Assembly (NCBI RefSeq): GCF_026262505.1 | Contig: NC_067203.1 | Location: 22,549,411 to 22,613,410, forward strand | Reading direction: 5' to 3' | DNA: 64,000 nt | DNA from: Trichomonas vaginalis G3 | Taxonomy: Eukaryota > Parabasalia > Trichomonadida > Trichomonadidae | Shown here: piece by piece, positions 42,245 to 52,096 of the stretch | Layout: the number at the start of each line of letters is the position of its first letter | Numbering within the stretch: position 1 is the first letter of the stretch | Position numbers and translations under genes: made by a program | The notes under the pieces: generated by a model | Seen by the model: the letters and a program-made list of their open reading frames with translations, nothing else | Databases searched by the model: none | Told to the model about the DNA's origin: nothing

Positions 42245-43102
42245 ATGCTTCAGGTTGAAAAACAAAGAACAAAAGTAGCAGATACAAACCGTTAGACTAT
42301 ATCTTTACAAATGCTGGTAGGACTATTTCAGATGAAGAAATTTCATCCCGAGCATACAGGTTTGACTATCCAATTCGTTGGCTTCAAAGTCCTTCAGATG
42401 CAAAGGCAATAGGATTTAGAAGAGTTTTTGTTTCAAATAGAACTAACGCATTTATGTTCGCAGTATATTTTTCATGGGCAGTATGAAGGTCCTGGTGGTC
42501 TAATAGACAAATTTGACGAAATGAGAATCTTTACAGTTCGTTCAGACGAAAGTCTTGAGAAAACTCTAGATGACTTTCAAACTCAAATGAACAAATATTA
42601 TTGGGAATTTAAGAAAAATACGACTCTTTACTAAATGGAACATACTATCTGAAACTAGAATATGACAAGATGAACTCCACCGTTTCATTTCAAAAGATTG
42701 AAATTAACCCTCCAAGAGATACAGAGTTTTTATTTTGGGAAGTAGACAAACGTTCTTGGGCACAATTTCTTCGGTTACTAAACCAGAACGAACTTACCAC
42801 CAGATGGTCCATTTAAATTTATACTTCCACCAGCAGATTTGATGGTTTATAGAAACGTGTTTGACCCTCAAAATGTATGTGTCATGCAAGTTTCAGTTCA
42901 AGCAACAATAGTTTTTCTATGTATTGGTAAGGACCTTTATGACTTTGCTTCTAAATTCTACCGAACCACTAGTAACAGTTTCTCTGACTTTCAAGTTTGG
43001 TTCACAACAAATGGTGTGCAACATATTATTCCATTGTACTATGACTTTTATCTCGAATTGTCTTTCATATATAACTACGGAAAAGTGCTGAAAAAGTATT
43101 GA
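42245..43102 (+). pseudogene. Structural protein paralogue B, E3 copy
   Basis: Start MLQVEKQ after TTTTTTACATATATTAA, and the natural C-terminus LELSFIYNYGKVLKKY is in frame. Indels near 42275-42475, 42610, 42795 and 42873 break the body. It is homologous to 12786-13664 and 30585-31439. Confidence 0.78.
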
Positions 43103-43215
43103 ATGTGAAGATATTAGAAAATAACATTTTTTCTAACATCGTAGAAAACTCATGAAAACAATTTATTTTTGACACTTTCACAAAAAACATAAAAAAGTGA
43201 GTTAAAATGAGATGT
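43103..43215. other. Short non-coding spacer
   Basis: Between convergent genes; contains AAAAAGTGAGTTAAAATGAG, shared with 13735-13765. No other signal. Confidence 0.5.
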
Positions 43216-43581
43216 TTACTGAACTGGTTGGATGTCGCCTTCTGAGGTTATGTAGAACGGCTGACCCGAGAAGTGGAACAGTGCTCTGAGAATTTGTATA
43301 ATTCGTGGAATTGGACTCTCTCTGTTTGGAAGTTGTATCCATGGGCGCTTTGCAAAGAACTTGAGAAGAGCTTCTTTCTTTGCTTGCTTTATGTCGTCGA
43401 AAGGAGTGCCTTCTGGTACCTCAATTGGAATTCCAGTCGAAATCTCGAGCTGAAGTGTAGACTTTCCCGTTATCCAACCGTTAACAAGCTTGCCTTTTAC
43501 ATTCTGCCTGAGGAAGTCTTTAACAAGCTCGTTAAGTTCAATGAGGTAAATTGCCTCGTCAGTAGGTTCGACCTCGACCAT
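43216..43581 (-). CDS. Conserved Maverick protein MVEVEP, 121 residues
   Basis: One of the few intact ORFs in E3, which suggests a recent or accurate copy. It has an acidic N-terminus (MVEVEPTDEAIYLIELNELV), then a mixed alpha/beta region with GWITGKSTLQLEISTGIPI and a helix KQAKKEALLKFFAKRPW, ending in TSEGDIQPVQ. There is no known family or catalytic motif. Its upstream region is the 21-bp tandem array; the homologous stump in E1 (17148-17252) has the 22-bp satellite at the same place. This fixed link suggests that the gene or its control region works with the repeats (inference), for example as a repeat-binding initiator. Confidence 0.75.
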   Translation of the reverse strand: MVEVEPTDEAIYLIELNELVKDFLRQNVKGKLVNGWITGKSTLQLEISTGIPIEVPEGTPFDDIKQAKKEALLKFFAKRPWIQLPNRESPIPRIIQILRALFHFSGQPFYITSEGDIQPVQ

Positions 43582-43582
43582 T

Positions 43583-43960
43583 GCTACTGTCAGTAAAAGT
43601 ACTGCTACTGTCAGAAAAAGTACTGCTACTGTCAGTAAAAGTACTGCTACTGTCAGTAAAAGTACTGCTACTGTCAGTAAAAGTACTGCTACTGTCAGTA
43701 AAAAGGAAAATTTGAGAGGGTTTTCGACGATAAAGTACTGCTACTGTCAGTAAAAGTACTGCTACTGTCAGTAAAAGTACTGCTACTGTCAGTAAAAGTA
43801 CTGCTACTGTCAGTAAAAGTACTGCTACTGTCAGTAAAAGTACTGCTACTGTCAGTAAAAGTACTGCTACTGTCAGTAAAAGTACTGCTACTGTCAGTAA
43901 AAGTACTGCTACTGTCAGTAAAAGTACTGCTACTGTCAGTAAAAGTACTGCTAGTAGCAG
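43583..43960. repeat. 21-bp tandem array, 16 units
   Basis: Unit core GCTACTGTCAGTAAAAGTAC, period 21: six units (43583-43697), a 35-bp interruption (GAAAATTTGAGAGGG...), then ten units to 43960. Each unit holds the inverted repeat TACTG-T-CAGTA. The array fills the gap between divergent genes 43216-43581 and 44002-44340. Confidence 0.95.
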
Positions 43961-44001
43961 AGATTTTTATCGTTGTGGTCCGACGGTTAAGCCACAAACG
44001 G

Positions 44002-44340
44002 ATGACTGACGTCCCACCAACCGAGTCCATTCCCAAACCAGAGGAACCTAAAGAACCACAACAGTCTCCTCAGCAACTTCAGTTCCAGCAAGTACCTCCG
44101 AATTACTACCAATTTCCACCTCAAGGTTACTACCCACCACAAGGCTTCCCGAACTACCCTCCTCAGCCTATGCCTTACTTCCCCAACCCTTGGTTGTTCC
44201 AGCAAGCTCCACCCCAGCAATTCCAATTCCAATCTCAATCGAAGAGAGACCAAGACTTCGAAGAAGGTCTGAACCGCTTACGCAAAGAGTATGCTACAGC
44301 TCCAATTGAGAGAAAGTTGTTCCCGGACCAAAAAATATAA
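44002..44340 (+). CDS. Pro/Gln-rich protein, 112 residues
   Basis: The ATG at 44002 (MTDVPPTESIPK) is chosen over the earlier non-ATG opening. Low complexity: PPQGYYPPQGFPNYPPQPMP, QFQ repeats, then a charged tail DFEEGLNRLRKEYATAPIE. Probably disordered; no family. TTTTTA lies near 43963, further away than usual. The last bases, GTTCCCGGACCAAAAAATAT, also occur in E1 at 14703-14723 next to a palindrome module, so its 3' end has been copied into the E1 mosaic. Confidence 0.65.
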   Translation: MTDVPPTESIPKPEEPKEPQQSPQQLQFQQVPPNYYQFPPQGYYPPQGFPNYPPQPMPYFPNPWLFQQAPPQQFQFQSQSKRDQDFEEGLNRLRKEYATAPIERKLFPDQKI

Positions 44341-45034
44341 TTTAGGTGAAGAGGTGAGATTTCACCTCTTTTTTCACCTGTTTTTTCACCCTCTTGAATT
44401 TTCATGAATTTTATATATTAATGTTTTCGTTAAGCCACTTTGTGCCGTCAGTCAGTCAGTCAGTTTAGGAAAGACTTTAGAAAGTTGTTGGAAAATAAGT
44501 CCTGGGAAGAGTATTATAAGGCATTTTGTGAAGAATATAGCAACCACCGGAATTCGGACTGTTGCTTTTTATACAAAATTCATGCAGGAAATTCTTGAGT
44601 TTTGGTTGAAAGAATACGGTGGAGCCAAAAGTGGCTCAACCTCAAAACAAGCATTTTATGAGCTTACTAAGGGCGTTATAAATGAATTCAAAGGTATTTA
44701 CATACATCCTGACCTCGTTCATTTTGTTGCTGAATTCAGCAAAAATAATGTTTAGGGTAGATGGTTAGATCTAACCTCATTTCTACCCTCTTGAATTTTC
44801 ATGAATTTTCATGAATTTTCATGAATTTTATATATTAATGTTTTCGTTAAGCCACTTTGTGCCGTCAGTCAGTCAATGAAATTTACACCAAAAATAATGT
44901 TTAGGTGAAGAGGTGAAATCTCACCTCTTTTTTCACCTGTTTTTTCACCCTCATGAATTTTCATGAATTTCCTTAAGATAGAAAAAATAAAGTTAGTTTT
45001 ATTTTTATTTATTTTTTTATTTTGTATAAAAGAT
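44341..45034. repeat. Palindrome modules and a KilA-N gene fragment
   Basis: GGTGAGATTTCACC (44353-44366), a GTCAGTCAGTCAGT run (44448 onward), then a KilA-N remnant at about 44463-44757: SWEEYYKAFCEEYSN, a decayed NRRNSGG palindrome (44540-44566), then KGVINEFKGIYIHPDLVHFV. After its stop follows GGTTAGATCTAACC, a changed palindrome that still pairs, and another module at 44903-44930. Repeated TTCATGAATTTTCATGAATT lies at 44795-44830. Confidence 0.75.
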
Positions 45035-45922
45035 ATGATTTCAACAATCGGCACAACAACAATTCAAACAACTACAGCACCAAACTCGTTAGTCATGAAT
45101 CCTACGTCAATGTTGGTAGAGATGAAAAGCTTTATTCCTTCTTCATATACTTTTGAAACAGAAATCCAGAAGATAAAGCAAGAACTTTTAACAAGTAATT
45201 TAGACTGTAGTGCGAAAGATGAAACAAATGAACAGTATCTTTATGAAATGGAGGACCTCATCGACCATTTGCCTAAACTACCTGAAATTCATCAGCAAAA
45301 ACTAACTATTCCTGAATTCGACGAAATTGAAGTCAAAGCAACTGACTCAGTAGAAATTAAGAAATTCATACGTAAAGTAAATTATGAATTCCTTGGTTTT
45401 CATTGCAACCATAAAGTTATGGACAAAGATTGCGACATGGTATATAAGAACATCTCTGACATATATAAATCTGGGGAGTTTAAGACATACGACAACTTTG
45501 TTTCATTAGTTGCAAAATGTGTATGGCAGATAAGAGATAAAGACAGAAGAGGTAAGGTATGGAATGAACAGATAAAACCAACTGCTTCAGATTTAAAGAA
45601 AGCCATTGACGCCTTAGTTGTTCTAGCTGGTAATGTTTCAATGTATAACGCAAAAACGATGCCGCAATGTTCAAAATGTAAGGCAGCAATAAGAAAATAT
45701 AACTACTCAGTCAAAGAGATAGAAAGAATGCGAAACGACTATGCAGACTTAAAGAAAGAAGCAGAAAAGCCAGCAGAAAATTAAATGGACATGTTAGCAT
45801 TTCTGAACAAAAACTATCCAACTGCTGACGATTTCCTTCTATCTGACGTCAAGAAGAAGTATAAAGAAACCTTCGGCATTGTTAAAACATTCGATGTACT
45901 AAAAGAAGAAATAGAAGAATAG
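45035..45922 (+). CDS. Homologue of the 304-residue conserved protein, with internal stop
   Basis: MISTIGTTTIQTTTAPNSLV start, then colinear with 14849-15763 including FHCNHKVMDKDC and CSKCKAAIRKYNY. At 45782-45784 a single A-to-T change turns the lysine codon of E1 into TAA; the frame resumes at once with ATG (MDMLAFLNKNYPTADDF) and runs to 45922, after which a frameshift precedes the conserved NIHRTIHVKRL ending. Many third-position differences from E1 show an older split than among the other copies, with protein sequence conserved, so selection acted on it. Confidence 0.75.
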
Positions 45923-46300
45923 AAGCTACGAAATTGTTTAGGATTTCAAATATACATCGTACAATTCATGTAAAACGCTTGTGAAAAAAGAGGTGAAATC
46001 TCACCTCTTCACCTAAAATATATTTTTATTGAATTCAGCACAAAATTCTGAGTAAAATAATTTTTAGGGCATGTGTCAAACCGTTGAGTTTTCACAAATT
46101 TTAAAAAATAACATTTACCATGTAAAACGCTTGTGAAAAAAGAGGTGAAAAAACAGGTGAAAAAAGAGGTGAAATCTCACCTCTTCACCTAAATTATATT
46201 TTTGCTGAAAAATGACTAAATTTCATGAATTTTCATAAAAGATAAAAATAAAGTTAGTTTTTATTTTTTCTAATTTTTTATCTTGTATGTAAGAACAGTA
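45923..46300. repeat. Non-coding, palindrome modules
   Basis: Two modules GGTGAAATCTCACC (45992-46005, 46165-46178) and poly-T promoter-like sequence before 46301. The last codons of the former gene (to about 45982) are also here. Confidence 0.65.
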
Positions 46301-46627
46301 ATGTCAACATCAGAGAACACAACAACAGTTATAGTCCATGAAGCTATAAATGAAGAATACGAGTAACAATACAGTATAACAAACAGTTACATCTCATTCG
46401 TTCAGTCAAAGACGATATATGTAACCAAATGCAAAGTATAATGAATGCTCTTCGTTCTACAAAGCAAGCATAATCATTGTTTTGAAAATACCAGACAGAC
46501 AAAAGAACTTTTAGAAGAATTTCCTCATATGATTGCTTCCCTCGAAAACACGAGAGAAGAGTTCGTACGAAAATCGTCAGAATTTGTCCTCCGGTTTGGA
46601 AATGGTTTTATATCAATAGACTTTTAG
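46301..46627 (+). pseudogene. Unknown small gene, degraded
   Basis: Starts MSTSENTTTVIVHEAINEEY after a TATGTAAGAACAGTA leader like those at 14840 and 16520, stops early, then continues in another frame to RFGNGFISIDF. No family recognised. Confidence 0.45.
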
Positions 46628-46686
46628 TAAAACGCTGTAGCCAATGTGGGGCTTCCCTCGTTTATGCTGTCTTTTATATTTTCATG

Positions 46687-47182
46687 ATGTTTAGAATGAA
46701 CCTATATAAAGCCGAGACAGTGGGAGAGATGGAACAACAAGCTTGGAAGCAAAAGACAAAAGCATTCATGAAAAGAATACCACGTTCGGTACCAAAAGTA
46801 AGGAAAAGAACTATAAGTATATGATTATACTGGAAGAATAATGTGAAGACACAGAAGATATGGTTATGTTGCATTTAGTCAGAATAAAAACAACAAAAAG
46901 CTTTTACGACCTTGCTAAGATTTACAAATCTGACAGAAATTGGTTCTATCGCGAAAAACTTACCGATTTCAATGACTCCCAAATGAAGATGTGAAACAAA
47001 TAGTTCAAGATACGTTACCTCAAACACACTATGATATTAAAGGTTGTACAATACTTAACATTCAAAGAAGACTTAACAGTTACTGGAAGAAGAATATAAG
47101 CAGTCAAGTCATTTCTTTGTACATCCTATCAACTAACAAGTGTATGAGTGGTAGATGCCACTCCTTTTTTTTCAAGTCTTGA
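46687..47182 (+). pseudogene. Unknown gene, degraded
   Basis: Pieces MFRMNLYKAETVGEMEQQAW, basic KRIPRSVPKVRKRT and KTTKSFYDLAKIYKSDRNW lie in shifting frames. Basic composition; no family recognised. It converges with the ATPase. Confidence 0.4.
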
Positions 47183-48032
47183 CATTTACAATTGAAACTT
47201 TGTTCGCATAGATATGAATTCTGAAGAAGTATGTAGGGTCTTGGTATGACTTTGTCACTCCTCCATAGTTCATGTCTGTCAAACTTATTCCTGCCATGGA
47301 CTCTTTCATAAGTTCCATGAAATCGTCTTCGACAATCCGGGGAAAAGTATTATGTCAGTAAGTATTTGTTTACATCCTTACTATAAACTCTTTGCTGTCT
47401 GTAACCAATATTACGACGAGATGTTAAAGTGTCTGAGCTTCTTAAGAATTCGACACATATCTTGTTCTCTTTTCTTTAAACAAAGGATGAAGAAGGCAAA
47501 TCATCTAAAGATAGAAGACATCTATGAGGGTAAGTCTTCCTTCGTAAGATTGCAATTTCTTCGAAATGTATTCTATCTCTTTTCTGTTTGTTTCTGAAGT
47601 GTTTTCTTTCTCTAATATTCTCTGCATTTCCTCATTTTAGGTCTTTAAAACTTAGAATTTATATACTCATTTATAGCATTACTACTTCAAAACTCTTCTT
47701 TGGTACTTCTTTATCCAATCTAAACATCAGTAATCCTTATATACATACTAAACTCGACTTCTTTATAATATCTTTGAACGAATTGACGGTTGGTCAATTG
47801 ACCGGAAGTACTAAAAGTACATACTAACTCATGAATGGGTTCTTCTCATCTAGTTCTTGTTGTTGTGCAGCATTTTAAGATAAAGTGAAAGTCTTACCAG
47901 ACCCAGGTGGTGGCAATTAGACCTGTTATACCATTTCTGAGCAAATAAGAACTGTGTCTGTTATAGGCTTTATCTGAGCATTTTTCTAACTTCACCTTGT
48001 TCTTCTTTCAAAACATTCTCAATTTTGTCATG
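47172..48032 (-). pseudogene. Genome-packaging ATPase (FtsK/HerA, A32-like), frameshifted
   Basis: Maverick packaging motor that would drive DNA into capsids. Walker A PPGSGKTFT is readable at 47888-47911 on the minus strand. Downstream pieces FSTSGQLTNRQFVQ and KKREQDMCRILKKLRHFNIS fit the Polinton ATPase layout, with the second just before the sensor strand. The C-terminal part is YANKVSIVNVKT. Length (about 285 codons) suits the family. At least eight indels. Start MTKIENVL-like at 48032, 59 bp from the divergent gene at 48092. Confidence 0.72.
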
Positions 48033-48091
48033 TCAGCAAACTTTTTTCTAACATTATTTTTAGAAAAATTAAAATTTTTTTCTTTAGAAAA

Positions 48092-48538
48092 ATGTCTAGC
48101 GATTCGCTATCTATATTCGAGACAAACTTTTGACAGCAAACCATCTGTCGACACATAAATCTTACATAGTGTAAACAAGAAAGGTGAATTTGTTCTAAAG
48201 TTCTTGTTTCTGGGGAATATGACAAGACATAAACCATTACAGAGAGAGTCTTAAAATTTGTCAATGACAGACTTGTTGACAGAGATGACGCGCATCTGGA
48301 AAGATGAAGTCCAACAAAATTCTTAGAATGCAAAGAAGACACATGCCTGTTCTTGAAGATGAAATAGAAACAGGAATAGATGAGCTATTAAAGGAACAAA
48401 GAACTTTTACACAAATATGGTTCTGAGAAATTTGACGTACTCCACCAGAAAAGAAGAAGAAAGAAAAGAAAGAGAAAAAAAGAAGAGAGAGAAAGAACCT
48501 GAACCAGTTCCAGAGAAGGGGAGATATGGACATGTAAA
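48092..48538 (+). pseudogene. Unknown gene with lysine-rich tail, degraded
   Basis: Starts MSSDSLSIFETNF; later pieces VLKFVNDRLVDRDDAHLER and GIDELLKEQRTFTQIW; ends with a long basic helix of Lys/Arg/Glu (about 48450-48500) and EPVPEKGRYGH. No family recognised. Divergent from the ATPase. Confidence 0.45.
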
Positions 48539-48549
48539 AATAAAATTTA

Positions 48550-48940
48550 TTTTAGAACATTTCTGGGTCAATGTCAATGTTTCTCTTCCTCTTTAGGAGT
48601 AATACACTGGCTTAGACTCTAAAATCTTTTACCCAATTTACCTTGAACTTCACAACTTTAGACTCATAATATTCATGTCGTCTGTCTTCTTTGGTTCATA
48701 AGGTTATAACAAGTTTGTATGCTTTGCCTTCTTTAAGGTTTGAGAACCTTCTGTCAAAACTTTCTTTGACTGTAACAAACCTTCTATGTTAAGTCTTCAA
48801 TTTCGCCACCATTTTTAGTCACAATAGCAAACTTAACTAGGTTCGATGTTCCAAACTTGCTGAATGAAGACTTTTCAAATGGTAGAACGTAAAACATTCA
48901 AATATGTGAATGGGTCTAGTTCTTCTTTAAGTCCTGACAT
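48550..48940 (-). pseudogene. Unknown gene, degraded
   Basis: Start MSGLKEELDPFTYLNV at 48940; later frames are broken. About 130 codons. No motif recognised. Confidence 0.35.
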
Positions 48941-49006
48941 GTACTTGTTACTGAGATGAATTTGTCATCTTTTCATATCGGATAAAAAAATATTTTTTTT
49001 TAAATT

Positions 49007-50233
49007 TACTCAGAAAAATTTTCTTTGTATATACACCATTCCTGTAACGTCTAAAAGACTTTGACATTTGCCAAGAATGTTCGTTTAGAACTGCATATAA
49101 CCATATCTTTGACAATATTGTTTTATATCCAAATGACTTTTCATCTAAAAACAAAGTCAGTTTCATCTATGAACAGTTCATATACACTCTTGGTTTGCTT
49201 TCTAACAATGTTTGTCTCTCTTCGGTATGTGGAATTTGTCTTGGATTGAACTTTGAAAATATCTAATGTCATGAAATATGAGAACAAGTGGTTGTAAAAG
49301 TCAGATGTCAAAGTTTCTGCTAAGTCGTCAAAATTTCTGTATCTTGCATATGAGAATCTGACGTTCTGACAACTACATATCTTTCTGTCAGAACTTCTAA
49401 CTTCATCGGAACAGCATTGTTTTGAACCATAATGAAATTTTGCAACATTTTCCAAATCTTTTGTCTTTATATTTCTTTAACAACTCCAACTTTGTCTGTT
49501 ATAAGGACTCTCTTCAAAGCATCTGAGTTTCAAAACTTTTGTTGTATCTATACTTTGAAGTTCATTGCAAACTATAAGTTTCATATTCTCTATTGAAGAG
49601 TTAAATTTTACCGCAGATGTTTTCTAAGTTTGTCATATTAGGGTTCGATAACCTTCTAACAGTTTGCACAAAATATCTGTAAAGAAGTATTCTTACCTGT
49701 TCCTTGTTTTCCAATTATAATGAGAGCAGTTTCATTTTTAGCACATTGGATGTTGTAAGATGTTTGCAAACCAACATAAGATATACTCATAAACCTTTTC
49801 GTTTCCATTGCATATAATTTCTTTGACATGGTCTAACAAGCTTCTATAATACTTGTTCCATTCTCTTGTTCGTTATTTATATCCAGTGAAGATAGAATAG
49901 AAGTTTGGAGAAGGTGTATAGAACGTTTATACCTCGAACTGAAAAATCTTCTAACTTTGGACAATAAGATATCCCAGAGCAATCTAACATCTTGCATTCC
50001 AAACTTGAACACTTTTATTTTCTTAAGTTTGTCTACATTCTTGTTCAGAACTATTGTTGCTCTTGGTGTTGTTAAGACAACATCCCATTCTTCATGACAT
50101 AACATTCTGGGGCAAGAGTCAACATAAATGACTACCGTTTCAAATTCTCGACTGCTTTGTTAATGTCTCGAAATGGACACATATTTCTGAAATGTTTGGA
50201 AGTCATAAAAATTGAAACATCTATTCTGTACAT
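49007..50233 (-). pseudogene. SF3 helicase (DUF5906 / D5-like), frameshifted
   Basis: Replicative helicase of viral type. In order on the minus strand: MYRIDVSIFMTSKHFRNMCP start; Walker A ALIIIGKQGTGKN (49693-49725); Walker B-like KLIVCNELQ in another frame; LITDKVGVVKE; and a sensor segment FIMVQNNAVPMKLEVLTERY with the final YNHLFSYFMTLDI. This order and spacing are those of SF3 helicases with the GxxGxGKN loop. About 400 codons, several indels. TTTTTA-rich leader before the ATG. Such helicases are common in large DNA viruses; with PolB it would form the replication module. Confidence 0.75.
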
Positions 50234-50239
50234 TTTTAT

Positions 50240-51687
50240 AAAAATAAAAAAATATTTTTTTTTTCTTGAGCTATTTGTTGCATTTGTTTGGCATTTGTTG
50301 TTCTTGAGCTATTGTTGTTGAAGTTGTTCTTGTAATACAATACTTTCACCAGTTGCATCTTCCAATTCGAAACTTTCTGCCGTCATTGACAAATACATAG
50401 GACATAAAAGTTTTACAGGAACAAAGTTTGCGTCAACTATGTCCAACGTTATACTTGCCAAAGTGTTTGAGTTCACTAAGGTTGAAAAATTCCGCATCGA
50501 TGAACAATAGGCAAACCAGCAGAGAAAGTATTGTTTATACGCATAAGTATCTTTTGGTCATAATAGTTTTTCTGTCGCATTCGAATAAACACTTTGAACC
50601 TAAGTCATGAAAATATATAAGATTGAGGTGTGCTTAATTGTCAATGGAATAGACATTCCTTGTATGAACCTTTTTCCCCTGTTATAGGAACTGTGTGTAA
50701 AGAAACCAGAAATAAGTTTGTATTATAGCTCATATCTGTTTATAATAAACTTCAGTCGGACATTCCAAACATAATGAAACCTGGCTCTAGTTGCAGCACA
50801 TGTTACACCCGTCCTTAAAGTAATTAAATAAGTCAAGCATAAACCGTTGGTGGTATATCTGAGTAAGTATCTTCAAAGAGATAATTTTTTACATTCACAA
50901 CATAAAATCTTTGGATGTCAAAAACGAGCAAAACCCTTTAGTCGTCATTAGTGTTTAAGGTTTAGTTTACCAATATCGTCCTTGGAGGATTTCGTTAAGT
51001 TTGTTGTTTATAAGAATATATGCTCAGGTGTTAGTTCGTAATAGTATATACATTATATTTCTGCCATTACTTAGCAAAATAAATTTTAATGAAATGTTGT
51101 GAGTCGCCAAATATTTTTATAACGTCTGGGAACTATATTTAAGTTCAACGTTTCAACCATCCTTTTTTTTCATAACGTATATCTTGTTCAAGTTGACATT
51201 AATATAACACGACAGCAACAATGTCTGAAGTTCTATTTTCTTTGATGTTTATATCGTCTGCCTCTGTCAAAAGTTTTCCAATAGTTCTTTTCAAAACTTC
51301 ATGAGGTGCAATACATTATGAGTTCACTTTTACAGGGTTGTTTCGATCGCAAGTTTAACATTATAACTTTAAAGCTTGACAAAATCTTCTCCTGAGTTTG
51401 AAGTCTTGTCTTTTCAGTTGTTGGTAGATGTCCTTTCGAATAATCTTGGCAACAGAAATTAAGTTCCTGTCTAACATTCAAGGATATGTTGTGTTCTTTA
51501 CAGGAACAATTGTTATACCATCCTTCGTCTTCGTATTGGTTTTCCCCATCCTTCAACATCTCTTCCCTTTGACCATTGACAATAACACTTTGCTGTTTCT
51601 TTGAGTTGGTTGAAATTTAACTTCACTCTGCACACGCCATTAAACCTTTTTGAAAACACTGTACGTTCTATTTTTCGGAAAGAACAT
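50240..51687 (-). pseudogene. Unknown gene with Gln-rich C-terminus, degraded
   Basis: Start at 51687 (MFFPKNRTYS), 12 bp after TTTTTA and 18 bp from the divergent ATG at 51706. Readable pieces: LLTEADDINIKENRTSDIVA and KVSNWKMQLVKVLYYK; the end is Gln/Asn-rich. About 480 codons with many breaks. No family recognised; possibly structural. Confidence 0.45.
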
Positions 51688-51705
51688 TTTTATTAGCATA
51701 AAAAG
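51688..51705. promoter_or_regulatory. 18-bp bidirectional promoter in E3
   Basis: TTTTTATTAGCATAAAAA separates divergent ATGs at 51687 (minus) and 51706 (plus) and gives a T-run plus A on both strands, 12-13 bp from each ATG. It is not the same sequence as 8425-8442 but has the same length and layout. Confidence 0.6.
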
Positions 51706-52004
51706 ATGGACGTATTCGGATATCTTTCGAATTGGAAAGGCAAGAACAAAGTTTAAATCCCACCAAAACAATAAAATAAATTGACAGATAATAGTTCTTT
51801 AAACAAACAAATGGAAATATGTTATAGAATAGCAGTCTTTGCTGAAACTAAAAATATTTTCAAAGCAAAGAAAGTTGGTATAACTGAAATGGTGAAAGTT
51901 CTTGGAAGCAAGACAAAACTATAACAAAAACTTACAGCATTTTCTAAAGGAAAGTTATAATACAATTTATGTCAAAACTGCGTACTGCACATCAATTTGA
52001 CGGA
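51706..52004 (+). pseudogene. Unknown small gene, degraded
   Basis: MDVFGYLSNWKGKNKV then a stop; a later frame reads MEICYRIAVFAETKNIFKAK and VGITEMVKVLGSKTKL. Possibly a 90-100 residue protein with a frameshift. No family recognised. Confidence 0.4.
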
Positions 52005-52096
52005 GAGAAGTCAGTTCAAGAACTTACTGACCTGCTGGCCACAATCTGCTCGATGGAAGTCTGTCGTTTTGCCAATCTGAAGCGCCCCAGCAGGTT

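Noticed and set aside
43695-44036. Minus-strand ORF with STFTDSS repeats
   Set aside because: It is a translation of the 21-bp array; period 21 keeps one frame open. No separate start signal.
48960-50233. Packaging ATPase as identity of the GKQGTGKN gene
   Set aside because: The Asn after the loop, the NELQ Walker B-like text and the FIMVQNNA sensor fit SF3 helicases; the PPGSGKT gene at 47172-48032 is the better ATPase.
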